Shown: one piece after another, positions 1 to 9,994 of the stretch
How positions within the stretch are numbered: position 1 is the first letter of the stretch
Layout: every line of letters begins with the position of its first letter
NCBI GenBank assembly: GCA_905250025.1
Contig: CAJNOJ010000101.1
Location: 76,206-140,205 of the forward strand
From: Adineta ricciae
Lineage: Eukaryota > Rotifera > Eurotatoria > Adinetida > Adinetidae
Reading direction: 5' to 3'
DNA length: 64,000 bases
Made by a program: the position numbers and the translations under genes
The notes under the pieces: generated by a model
The model's input: only the letters and a program-made list of their open reading frames with translations
Database searches by the model: none
What the model was told of the DNA's origin: nothing

Positions 1-524
1 ACTTTATTATCCAAATCAGCTTTCCATTTGGTAACAGCTTCGAACGTTGATCCTCGTGTGACATCAAAGACGATAAAACAACCTACAGCTTCTTTGTAAT
101 AAACTCGAGTCATGTTTCCGAATCGTTCTTGACCGGCGATATCCTGAAAAAAACAACAAAATTCAATTCGACAAATTGCATGACAATTATGACGCACCCA
201 AAGTTGAAGACGAATGACAGTGTCCTCATCATATTTCACAATTTTCAATGCGAAATCAACACCGATCTAAGAAATGACAATAGGAGAAAGAACAGATTCC
301 AATGGTAATTTTACCGTTGCGCGATAATGCTCAGAGAAAAAATTATGAACATAACGTTTGACCAGAGCTGTTTTCCCTGTGGCCAATTCTCCAATAACGA
401 GAACTTTGAACAAATATTCGCGTTTTTGTTCACCGGTTGCTGGTGGAGCTGATGGAGTCGTGGTCTTTAATTGATAAACATAAAATCGATATTTCGTTCT
501 CTAACAAATTCATCTACTCACCAT
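1..524 (-). CDS. RAB32: Rab32/Rab38-family small GTPase, 3' part beyond the window edge
   Basis: Small Ras-like GTPase of membrane traffic; in other animals the Rab32/38 group serves lysosome-related organelles and mitochondria. Four exons on the minus strand: 524-522 (only the ATG), 464-315, 266-198 and 143-1, all with GT..AG introns. About 122 residues are in the window. Residues 1-18 are a short Pro/Ala/Thr-rich head. The P-loop GELATGKT is at residues 26-33, switch I reads IGVDFALK, and switch II reads DIAGQERFGNMTRVYY. The DIAGQ form, in place of the usual DTAGQ, is a hallmark of the Rab32 group. The P-loop carries Ala-Thr where the group normally has Gly-Val. The start codon is its own coding exon, immediately followed by a GTGAGT donor. 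The prenylated C terminus lies outside the window. Family assignment is secure; Rab32 versus Rab38 is not resolved. Confidence 0.93.
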
Positions 525-1120
525 TATTTTTTACACGAAGAAAAAAGATGATACGTGTGAGCACTTGATTCACTTAAGATATGATATGAAGCAAAAAAGA
601 AGATAGATAACAGTTCGTGCTTACCATTCATTTTTTTTTCTTTGTATATACTACATGAATCATGAGAAGAGATATCCATTCCTCTTTGTAAAACTTGAAG
701 AAAAAAAGGAAAATAAGTTTTTTGCGTCATTATATTTATCAAATAATTCTTCTCACCTGTTTAGTGTTCTTTAGAAACACAATGGCAAAGGAGAGGTTAT
801 TTTATAATCTATCAGATTACATATACATAAAAGTCCTACTGACCTAAATTATGAAACTTCAGGATTGAAGCAAAAATTGTTTCTTTGTCTCTTCGAACAT
901 AAACATCGTCCAGGCTCTTTTCCTATCGACGTCTGTTTTTCACTTCATAGTTCATTTCTTAACCATAAAAAGAGATTATGAAGAAATAGTCATATAAACC
1001 GACTATTCCATCCGTATCCTTCCTAATTCTTTTATTTTGTTAACTTCTTCGACAATGCACACAAATGTTCTCGATTATCTCAATCGAAGTAATCTGTTCG
1101 GATCTTTCTTTTCTAGAGAC
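525..1120. other. Intergenic region between two minus-strand genes
   Basis: No coding exon could be supported. It holds the probable promoter and 5' leader of the Rab32-like gene on its left and the 3' end of the C2 gene on its right. The open frames here are short, T-rich and without family features. Confidence 0.5.
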
Positions 1121-1549
1121 TCAAATTTTCAATCGTTCAAAGTCAAGTATGAGATGAATTTGTCCTTCGGACGAATTTGATCCAACTTTTCCGTTCACTT
1201 CAAACCACCGATTGATATGACCTAATTCATACAATTGATGCAAATCGATTGTTACAGATCCGATTTTTTCATCTTTGATTTGATCTTCATCATAGATATG
1301 AACATGAAGAGTATCTTGTCCAGTGAGATGGTTACTAAATATTTCAATTGAAAAGATTCGAAACGAAAATGTCACTTACAAAACAAACGTTTCATTCCAT
1401 TGCGGAAAGTTTGAATTTTGTTTTGTTTTCGTTCGTTTTTTCAATTGTTTATTATCCAAATATACCTCCACAAATGGATCATTCTCAGAAAACGTGTCTT
1501 TTTTTGTTAGATTCTTTGCTTCAACGATGGTTATTTGTAATTGTGCCAT
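1121..1549 (-). CDS. Small single C2-domain protein
   Basis: Two exons, 1549-1380 and 1334-1121, give exactly 127 residues. The protein is essentially one C2 domain, the beta-sandwich that binds Ca2+ and acidic phospholipids. The N-terminal strand is MAQLQITIVEAKNL. The first calcium loop contains DTFSENDPFVEVYL and the second HIYDEDQIKDEKIG, so the acidic ligands typical of Ca2+-binding C2 domains look present. The stop follows the last strand directly, with no transmembrane segment or second domain. Stand-alone C2 proteins of this size are common in plants and protists and occur in rotifers. The partner is unknown. The 45-bp intron falls inside the beta-sandwich. Confidence 0.85.
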
Positions 1550-1631
1550 TTGTTGTTATTCTCAAACAAGATTACATCCAAAATAACGTTTTCCTCATCG
1601 AAAGCAAAGTCTCTTATCGCTTTTTTCTTCA

Positions 1632-1850
1632 TTAAGAACGAAGAAATGTGTTTTCTTCGTCTACAAACGGTTTTTAATTGATTATTTATGTAAATTGCAT
1701 GTTATAAAATTCGTCTCCAATGAGATTTATATTCAATGTGGAATAGCGTATGTGACATGAAAAGAAAAACAACGATCAAAGTGTGTATTTCTTTTCGATG
1801 ACGATTAACTAATCATGAATGAGCCCTTTCAAGGAAACCAAATACGATTT
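1632..1850 (+). repeat. Direct repeat, left copy (pair with 4703-4917)
   Basis: About 0.2 kb of non-coding sequence that recurs in the same orientation at 4703-4917. Shared words include ttgattatttatgtaaattg, tcgtctccaatgagatttat and gattaactaatcatga. The two copies enclose a roughly 2.8-kb block of decayed sequence and two inverted-repeat elements. It lies just upstream of the C2 gene start. It may be a remnant of tandem duplication or of long terminal repeats; no LTR hallmarks (TG..CA ends, primer-binding site) are seen. Confidence 0.7.
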
Positions 1851-1854
1851 CTGT

Positions 1855-3535
1855 TTCTATACTACACCATTCATTAAAAGAAATAGTAAAAAAGAAAACA
1901 GACACAGCATTTGTGAAGATTACACAACACAATCGTATGACTTTTAATGTGAATATATTTCAAAAATGGTCGACGAACTAGAGTGACGAAAGTAAGATTG
2001 AAGTACTGGTGAACAAAGAGACCTGTCAGGTTTTAAACACAGATAAGAAATTTATGCATAGATATGCCATATGAGAATTGTCGATCGTTTACGCTTTCTA
2101 CGTATCAACGACGTGGAAAAAGAATTACGCACAATCGAATAGTATATATCCAGGCTTCATCATTTAACAAGACAAGTAATTTCTTTTTCTCTTATTCGGC
2201 CACTTGTTCATTTTCCATTCGTTATAATACGATCTGTTTCACGGGTGATAGACGGTGCCTATCGTATCTATTATATCAAGGTACAGGAGGTTCAAGGACA
2301 CTGCTTAGGAATTTATAATGAGTGTCACATCGGTTTGGTTGTTCATGAATTATCCATGAAATATTACCGAGAGACTTTGAATAAAAAGGTTGCATGTGTA
2401 TCAGATATGGATAAAATGGTTTGTACTTCATTAGAAAGTCGCCAATCTTTTTTTATTTGAGATTGAAACAAGCTATTTGTATTTTATTTACAATGACTTC
2501 GTCGTCTGTACATTATGTAAGTGGAATTCTTCGTTCGATATTTATTGAATATGTTTTGAGTCGTTTGCTGCCACCTTTCACAGTTGACAATAAAGTTGTC
2601 GTTTTATTTAAAGAAATATATAGTCCGAAAGAGCTACTCGCAGTCTAAGCGTGCTACTTTGTATAAATTTTCTCTTCGATCGGATGTTTGTCGTATTTTA
2701 AAAATTGCTCGCTTCAATATTCCCTGTCCAAGTGTCTACGAGGATTTCGCGAAAGCAAACCCTACCCATTCAACTGAATAAGGCGACTGATGAGATTCAT
2801 TTTGGCTCTATTACTCTATGTTGTATGCGTCCGTGTGCAAAGTTTCAAGCGTTTATTCCATTATGTCTGAAAGTTTGAGTTGCTCAAATCAATCTTCCAC
2901 CTCACTGGGTACAAATGAGAACCATTCTTTTTCGATCGGCTCGTCGAATTTTCCTTCATCGAGATGATGTATGTTTTGACACAAAAGCTAATCGCAATTA
3001 AAGTGTACGATTTCATTTTGATACAATGAATTGATTGACAATTGCGCATTTGATTGATCTCTAATAGCTTCGATGAAATGGCATGACTAACGCACGTTTT
3101 CGCCATTATTGTCGACGAAATGTAACCCCATCGAGCAGCATAATTCGGATAGGTTACATATATGCCCTTTTTGCTGTTTCAATTATGAGTAAAAACAGAA
3201 AGAAACAAATTGCAGAAGAGGTCATAGACAATGATCGACAATCTCTATCTACAACTTCGCTGAAAAATATTGCAATGGCTTATTTTGATGACTAAAACCA
3301 AATTCATGTGTCTAACGAACGTCTCCTCTTTTCAGTTATCTGATACAAAATACCAATGGGCAACAACCGTGCTTGAAGGTTTGACCAAACAGCAAAATAA
3401 TGGTAACATGGAAAAGTCAATTGTATTTTCAAGCGCATGCGAAATTATCAAACGTCTTTTGGATGCATATGATCATTCTGATCCGGTAAGAATAGGTTTT
3501 ATTTAATATAGCAATATGTTTTTCCTTGTAGGCTA
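1855..3535 (+). pseudogene. Decayed duplicated block, copy 1, left half (unidentified former gene)
   Basis: Several short coding-like segments are broken by stops and frameshifts. Parts align with 9995-10750, in the same order and orientation. One conserved stretch reads RFLRINDVEKELRTIE followed by a stop here, and RFLRIDSVEKELHTIQ plus a stop in the other copy. Another reads SRLLPPFTVDNKVVVLF here against SRSLPPFITDNNAVSLL there. A further open segment (3340-3485) contains ATTVLEGLTKQQNNGN. I could not assign a family. The shared decay in both copies argues that the common ancestor sequence was already a gene or gene fragment and that neither copy is now functional. Alternative: an unrecognised mobile element. 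Confidence 0.5.
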
Positions 3536-3544
3536 ATCAATCAA

Positions 3545-3856
3545 CCCAGGTCAACAAATCCGATGCTGGATCCGACCATCTGACAAAATCCGATCGGATT
3601 CCTGGAAACGGAATTGCATTGGATTCCGACTAGAAAAATCCCGTCGGTTGTTGCAAATTTTATGAGCGATCTTTCTAGCTATATTCTATGATGACCCTTA
3701 GAAAATCCAGGAAATCCATGTTTCGGATCCGAGACCGTCGGAATCCAATGCGATTCCGTCACCAGGATTTCATCGGATCCGTCGAATTCCTGTAGGATCT
3801 GATAAAATTCTGTATTGGATCCGATCGGATCCGAGTATGGGATTGTTCGACCTGGG
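3545..3856. mobile_element. Foldback/MITE-like element with CCCAGGTC...GACCTGGG ends
   Basis: The 312-bp segment begins CCCAGGTCAACAA and ends TTGTTCGACCTGGG, so its termini are inverted repeats. The inverted similarity runs deep into the element: the left arm has ACGGAATTGCATTGGATTCC, and the complement of the right arm has ACGGAATCGCATTGGATTCC. Base composition is visibly richer in GGATCC and GGATTCC words than the AT-rich surroundings. There is no open reading frame of note, so it is non-autonomous. No clear target-site duplication was found. It sits inside the decayed block. Confidence 0.72.
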
Positions 3857-3896
3857 AACTAAAGTTATATTACATCTAAATGAAAAGAAACAAGAA

Positions 3897-4056
3897 CCCA
3901 GGTCAATCATTCCGGCGACTGGATCCATTGAAATCTGAATCGGTTCCGGTACAGCTCTTCTGGATTCCGGCACAGTTTTCGCCGATTCCAGCAAGTTCCG
4001 GCAGATTCCTTGCCGCCGGATTCCGGTCGGAATCGACCGTGCTATAATAACCTGGG
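3897..4056. mobile_element. Second, shorter CCCAGGT-ended inverted-repeat element
   Basis: The 160-bp segment starts CCCAGGTCAATCATTCCGG and ends TATAATAACCTGGG. It has the same terminal CCCAGGT/ACCTGGG motif and the same GGATTCCGG-rich interior as the element 40 bp to its left. It is either an internally deleted relative or part of one composite insertion. No coding capacity. Confidence 0.6.
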
Positions 4057-4099
4057 ATTATAACAATTCGCAAGATTTCATCTTGCAAATGAAAATGGT

Positions 4100-4700
4100 T
4101 AGCATAGATTTATTTCTCACACGTTCATTCTATATAAGCATGTCTATTTCAGAATATTATATTGAAGAGAAGTCTTGATGATTCGTCGCTCCTGAAAAAT
4201 TCTTGTGCGTCGTTATAAACCAACAGCAACTATAGCCCAATATAGTCTTGACGATCAATGATCGACTTTGTCTTCTGTTTATTCTATTATCTAAATCTTT
4301 GACTATGGTAAAAATGATGTTGGGCTTTTTTCTCTTACTGACACGATTGTACTCACTCGTTCTTATCCTTTCTTCGAACTACTTGTGTAGGATTTTTTAT
4401 GTTCATCAAGGAGTCCACGTTATTGGATGTATTTCCTTTCATGCATGTCATGTCTTAACTTTTTCAAAAGATATTCATTGGTGAATCCTTCAACAAAGGT
4501 ACATCATTCAACGTCAGTGCATCGGCGTTTTTACTGTCAAATGGAGAATATTCTAAATGAGGAACACTAATGCGTATTGTTTATTAATTGAAAATAACGT
4601 CGGTAACACAACAACTTTACTTCATCGATGGAAAAAAGATTAACGTAGTTTCTCAGAATTGTTTAGCAGTATTTGCAGTAAACTAAAGTCAAGATGTTGA
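4100..4700 (+). pseudogene. Decayed duplicated block, copy 1, right half
   Basis: Continues the block that begins at 1855 after the mobile elements. It aligns with 10855-11335 in the same order. An open segment at 4248-4484 is hydrophobic, with pieces such as KMMLGFFLLLTRLYSLVLIL that suggest a former membrane segment. The matching segment of the other copy is interrupted. The last 120 bp (agtttctcagaattgttt and onward) match agtctctcagaatcattc in copy 2. No family assigned. Confidence 0.45.
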
Positions 4701-4702
4701 AA

Positions 4703-4917
4703 TGTTAAGAATGAAATATGTGTTTCTTTCGCCGACAAACCGTTTTAAATTGATTATTTATGTAAATTGCGTGTTACGCGATTCGTCTCCAATGAGATTT
4801 ATATTCAATGTGAAAACGAGTATGTGACATGAAAAGTCAAACAACGACCAAAGTGTTTCTTTCTTTTTAATACCGATTAACTAATCATGAGTGAGTCCTT
4901 TCAAAAGAACTAAACAC
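4703..4917 (+). repeat. Direct repeat, right copy (pair with 1632-1850)
   Basis: Same orientation as the left copy, with scattered substitutions and small indels. It ends near ctttcaaaagaactaaacac, where similarity stops. The 300 bp from here to the permease start show nothing recognisable. Confidence 0.7.
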
Positions 4918-5218
4918 GTCAAGAAAGACAAATCAACACGCTTTTGTGTTCCAGAAAGGATGAGCTGCCAGGTTCGTGTTCGAATATTAATGCAGTCGTA
5001 ACTCTGTCCGCTAAGACTCGTTCTTAAGATCTTCAGTCATCCGCTCTCCTCAGGCAAATCAGTGCAATATCATGAGCGAAGATAAAAATCTGAATGTGCA
5101 TCGCTTATAAATAGACTGGCAATGTGACACGAAAGGTAACGGGTAAGAAAGGTTTCATAAGGGGAAGAAAAGCATCGAAGCACGACTATTTTTCATGTTG
5201 AAAAGACAGATTTGACAA

Positions 5219-6834
5219 ATGTCTCCATCGACTTCATTCTCATTGAATAATATCCACACCTTCGATGATCAATTAAATATAATTGAAGACGAAGAAGAAA
5301 ATCAACATTTAACAAAGAAATTTAATTGTTGGTGTTAAAAAGAAATCATTTCGTTTTCTTATTCATTCTTAGTCGCATTTATCTTCAGTATAATCTTCCC
5401 AACATACGCATTTCTCTTGTCTTGATCGAAATAACGGACGTGATAAACATTCGTGCGAAGAACTCGCATGGTACGTGGCGATTGTCAGTAATGTTCTTAC
5501 AAGAATTATCCTTCTAATTCTCTGTCGTTTTGGTGAATTCATTTGAAAACATACACCAGGCGTTGTTCTCCTATCCTCCATCTCTGCTCTGGGTTTGACT
5601 TTTTTAGCTTTGAATGAGTATTTACAAGTCGCTGCATCACCGATGGTTTCGTTTCTTCCATTTACGATTGTTATGCTTGGTTATTTTGGCGATGGTAAAG
5701 GTTTCTTTGAAAGGCACAGTTGATTTGAAATCAATTTCTTTTAGTCAAATTTCGTTCGATTCCGATCGTATTTATCGCACTTGTAGTCGGAACAATATTT
5801 GCATGGGCGACGTCGTTGAGTCACGCGTCGAATGTACGAACAGCAGCATCAATCGTTAAACCGTCTCCACTTGTATTTACAATAAAGGAAATCTTTGTGA
5901 ATTTGAACGAAATAACTCCGTATCTATCGACAACCATTCCAACGGCAATTTCAATTGCTATTGGAACTATTCAATGTGTGGAATCGGCAAGACGAGCAGG
6001 AGACTTCTATCCAACAAGAGGAGCGATGTTTGCAGATGGAATTGGAACTTGAATTGCGAGTCTGTTTGGGTCGATTCTCGGAATGACAAGTAGAACTATT
6101 TGAGTGGTTTTTCTAGAAGATTTAATGATTTATTTAGCATTTAAACAAATAGGTGCGAAACAAGGATATTCACTTGTCAATGGCCTTGCGTTCATCCCTT
6201 CATGTTTTTTTGGTATCAATGCTCTTCTTCTTTCAATCGTCGCAATTGTTTCCGTCAATCCGATTATTGTAAAACTCACTCTGATCATTTCATCAATTAT
6301 TTTTCGATTATTTTAGATTTTTATCGGTCTTGTCATTTGTTCGGATACTCTTTCGATTACACCTTCTCGACATTATCCTGACTGTCTCTTTGGTCTCATG
6401 TCAGTTGTTGCCGATTGCGCGAAAGGAACCATTGTTAGTGCTGTGACCAATGCTTATTCGAAATTTCTTCCTAATAACGCAAATCTCGATGGAAATATCA
6501 GTTCATTGATAACGAGTTTTTCATGTCGCGGTTTCTCGAATTTCTCGGGTGGTAGTCTTCTCCAATGTATATTATCGATCGGAAATTTGTCCGTGCAATG
6601 ACATGGTCTTTAATCGCAGCGATATTTTCTCTTTTTGGTTTGATTGACGCGTCAACAGTTGGATTATTAATTCATGAAAATGACGATGGATGGAAATTTA
6701 CTGTCGCATACAGTATGATGGCGGTCTTCTTTCTTTGCTTAGAATTGGGTCAACGACATAAATGGATAAAACAAGCGAATCAATCTCCTGATGAAGAGCC
6801 GTCAAACAAAAACACTAATGAAAGTGATCTTTAA
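5219..6834 (+). pseudogene. Broken NCS2/AzgA-like multi-pass permease
   Basis: Reading across frames recovers a polytopic transporter resembling the xanthine/uracil/adenine permease superfamily. Pieces in order: an N-terminal exon from ATG 5219 (MSPSTSFSLNNIHTFDD), LAWYVAIVSNVLTRIILLIL, PGVVLLSSISALGLTFLALN, an intact GT..AG intron near 5695-5746, then TIPTAISIAIGTIQCVESAR, AGDFYPTRGAMFADGIGT, KQIGAKQGYSLVNGLAFIPS and a C-terminal tail from about 6620. Disabling changes include TGA inside the membrane segment before the HTPGVV piece, TGA directly after GIGT, another TGA near 6103 and several frame changes. Much of the N-terminal half appears missing. The last 70 codons are undamaged, so decay looks fairly recent. 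Similar permeases are best known from bacteria and fungi, so horizontal origin is possible. The exact family is inference. Confidence 0.7.
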
Positions 6835-7060
6835 ACGAAAAACAACCAAACTTGTTACAGAAAAAGCTTTTTTTCCTTCTTTTTTTCTCCAGACAACTCC
6901 AAAGGCTTCTGGGTGCTATATGATTGATTTTTACTTGTTAAAAGAACTTTTTCTCCCACGGCATTGTTGACACATCGTTTCTTTTTTATTCACATTCTTG
7001 CATAAAAAAAAAAGAGAAACTAATCACCTTCCCCTTTTCTTACTTCACATTTCATTTTTA

Positions 7061-7916
7061 ATGATAAAAACAAGTCAAGACATGACGGAATATTATTCCA
7101 AACCAAATCAGGCATTCTATGGACTTCAGGAGACATCACGAGATCATCCATATGTGATTACAAATCGTTCACAACACGGACAATACAATGTCACAGAAAG
7201 AGATTATGGAAATAAGAAAGTCTCCTACTTCATTCCATCTGAATATGAGAATCGTTACGATCCATCATATTTAGACGATGTACCAGCTTATGATCGATAT
7301 AACACGCCAATCTTAGTGCGAAGAAGATATTATCGATCAGCTAACGATGCTTATCCTTACTACGAAGAAGAACTACCAATGATATCATCTCGACGATATG
7401 CTGATCCACCACCTCCTCAACCACCAAAACAACCCCGAGTGATCAAACGAGTTTATTTTCAACCATCACCCACCCCGCCACCAGTCGAATATGTATACGA
7501 AGATGAGCATAAGCCAAATAATGCAGAATATATTCCCGTGAAATCAAAAGTATGAGCATATAATTATTTGATTGATTTCCCTTCTTTCTTTTTACTTTTA
7601 GCCTATTGAAGAACATCAACCAGCTCCTCGAGAAAATCCTTCACCGCCGCCTTTAAAAGCATATCGTCACGACGAATTCCCTTCTCCACGTTATCAGAAA
7701 CCAAGTCCTCGACCAACAATTAACAATCGTAGATCTCTGCCTCCAATCGCAAACAAATCGAAATATCTAAGTTTGCAAGAAGTTTTAGCTCAAAATCGTG
7801 CCCGACGAGGTTCTCGCATACCGGCTCCTCGTCGTGAAGTGTACGAAGACCAAATCTATGATCTTCCGACATACCGTAGAAATTATGTTAAAAATGGTTT
7901 TATTGTACATAAATAA
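7061..7916 (+). CDS. Unknown Tyr/Arg/Pro-rich protein
   Basis: Two exons, 7061-7549 and 7602-7916, joined by a 52-bp GT..AG intron, give 267 residues. An in-frame ATG at 7082 would give 260 residues. No signal peptide or membrane segment is seen. Exon 1 is dense in tyrosines (NAYPYYEEELP-like runs) and carries two proline blocks, PPPPQPPKQP and PSPTPPPVEYVYEDE. Exon 2 has PRENPSPPPLKAY, KPSPRPTINNRR and a final EDQIYDLPTYRRNY. The composition suggests a disordered scaffold or cuticle/cytoskeleton-associated protein with possible SH3 (PxxP) and SH2/phosphotyrosine ligands; this is inference only. Codon use and the spliced frame support a real gene. No family recognised. Confidence 0.7.
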
Positions 7917-8484
7917 ATACAAAGCAGAGTCGAACTTTTCCTCAATTCTAAACAAGAATTGAAAAGTAACAAACATACACATCGACTGTTATTAACTCTA
8001 GAAGTCAAATGCAATCTACAGAGAAGAATGTGAATATTGAAATACAAAATGACCTATTTCTCGAAATCTTAGAGTTGCAATGAAAGAATTCATTTCACTC
8101 AATGATACTCTTCGACAAATTCATTCGTCCCGATTGGCAACTTATTCAATCGTCATTGAGAGCACAAATTTGGTTTCAACATATTGTAAATAAGTCAATG
8201 AGAATACAATGAATAATTATTGAATACGAATGACTTGTATGAGACAAATCTTGCGGGTGAAATCACTTTCGGTGTTGAGAGGCACAACATGGCGATTGTG
8301 TTGAAAAATGTCTGACATGGCAGAAACGAATGAGAAAAATGTTTTTTTATCATTCAACGGACGGCAATTTCGAACATTTTCTTTTCTTCTCCTCTCATAT
8401 TTGTCTATAAATAACAGTTATGAGATGTCAACATTCATTACTGACCTATTGTGATCGAACAAGAAATATCCGCACAAAGAAAAG
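7917..8484. other. Intergenic region upstream of DNase II
   Basis: No exon, RNA gene or repeat recognised. The right end should hold the promoter and leader of the DNase II gene. Confidence 0.5.
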
Positions 8485-9721
8485 ATGGTAGGTGAAATTT
8501 GTCGACGTTAAATCGCGTAATTATATCCATTTTTATATCAAACAGGTTGGCATTGTATGTAAAACGTGTACGGTCGTTGTGATAATTGCACTTTGTTCAT
8601 GTTTAACCTTACTTTACAAAATATCGGATCCCGTACCATCATGTGTTTGTCGAAATCATTTGAATCAACCGGTCGATTGGTTTATTGTTTATAAATTACC
8701 ACGTCTTTCACGTTCAATTGATCCATTTGTACGAAATGGAACTGGTTACATCTATTTAGATAGTTCATCTTCGTTAGATAAATGGCAGTTTTCCTCGCAA
8801 GGTATCGATTCGCCTTCATCGTTGACTGGTCTGACATTAGATCCATTGTACAAATATCCAAATCAATATTCATACATGTTTTATAACGATCAGCCACCAA
8901 ATAAACCTGTTTCGATGATCTATGGCCATTCGAAAGGAGTTCTTGCGTTTGAAGATTCAACTCAAACAGGATTTTGGTTGGTTCATAGTGTTCCACGTTT
9001 TCCTCAAATTATCACGCAAGGTTACGGATATCCAGATTCAGGTAAAAACGACGTTTTTCATCGATATGAACATAATCTATTGGTTTTCTCCTTAGGTCGC
9101 ATATATGGTCAAACGATGTTATGCATAACACTGAATTCATCATCAGGTCTATCGGTTAATTCGATTGATTTACTATCGACTCATTTCCTGTATACAAGAC
9201 CAATGGTTTTTGATTCAAGTTTAACTTCGTCTGCTAGCAATCGTTATAGTATACTTTCTAAGAGTATTATTACAAACAAAGGTCACATTACTCAACCACC
9301 TTACACACGGTTCTATCCGTTGAATAGTTCATCGCTTGAAATTCATACATTTTCCAAATACGGCTCAGCTAACATCGATATGTTAAGTGAATTAATCGTT
9401 CCCACTTTGTCTACTTCAATGTTAAGTGAAACATGGTCGAATGGTCGTCAGAAAAATTTACCTTCGAATTGTACAGGTCAATATCACACTGAAAATATTG
9501 AAAAACTTGCATTTAATTTCACCGTTCATCATGATCACTCCAAATGGCTTGTTAGTAGTAGTGCTATCGATGAGCCATGGACATGTATTGGTGATATGAA
9601 TCGACAAGCGGAACAGAAAGTGCGACATGGAGGATTTGCTTGTGTGAAGAACAAACAAATACAAGAACGATTTCGACAACTTGTTTTGGTCATTGAACCA
9701 TGTCCGAAAGAGAAAAAATGA
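8485..9721 (+). CDS. Deoxyribonuclease II family protein with N-terminal membrane anchor
   Basis: Acid endonuclease family that works in lysosomes or the gut lumen, cutting DNA without metal to leave 3'-phosphates. Preferred structure: ATG 8485-8487 as its own exon, then 8546-9041 and 9096-9721, giving 374 residues. An unspliced alternative starts at ATG 8492. A hydrophobic segment (CTVVVIIALCSCLTLLY) lies near the N terminus and acts as signal or anchor. Family motifs are NQPVDWFIVYKLP, GHSKGVLAFEDS (first catalytic-type His), GFWLVHSVPRFP, YGQTMLCITL, then DHSKWLVSS (second His region) and WTCIGDMNRQ...RHGG near the C terminus. All key motifs look intact, so activity is likely. A poly(A) signal AATAAA lies at 9748-9753. 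The 54-bp intron at 9042-9095 is in frame and stop-free. A decayed relative lies at 11340-11630. Confidence 0.9.
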
Positions 9722-9994
9722 TTTTCTTTGGATATATTTGTACATAGAATAAAGCTTGTTGATTTTCTGGACATTGATGTATTTAACTGCGAAAAATCTC
9801 ATCCTGGGTTATTTTTTAAAAGTGATTAAAACGTAACCATGCAGTAGAAGGATAATCCGATCTTTTTTATCGACTAGAAAGAGAATGTTTTTTCACATTC
9901 GATTGAGTTTAACATAAGATTATCACGAACCGCACATAATTAACTACTGTGATTGAAGTGAAAGATTTCGGCTTTTGAAATAGATTGCTGATTT

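Noticed and set aside
524-742. 72-codon minus-strand frame just upstream of the Rab32-like gene
   Set aside because: T-rich, no family features, and lies in the promoter/leader; the real first coding exon is only the ATG at 524.
3545-4056. piggyBac assignment from CCC...GGG ends
   Set aside because: The required TTAA target duplication is absent on both elements.
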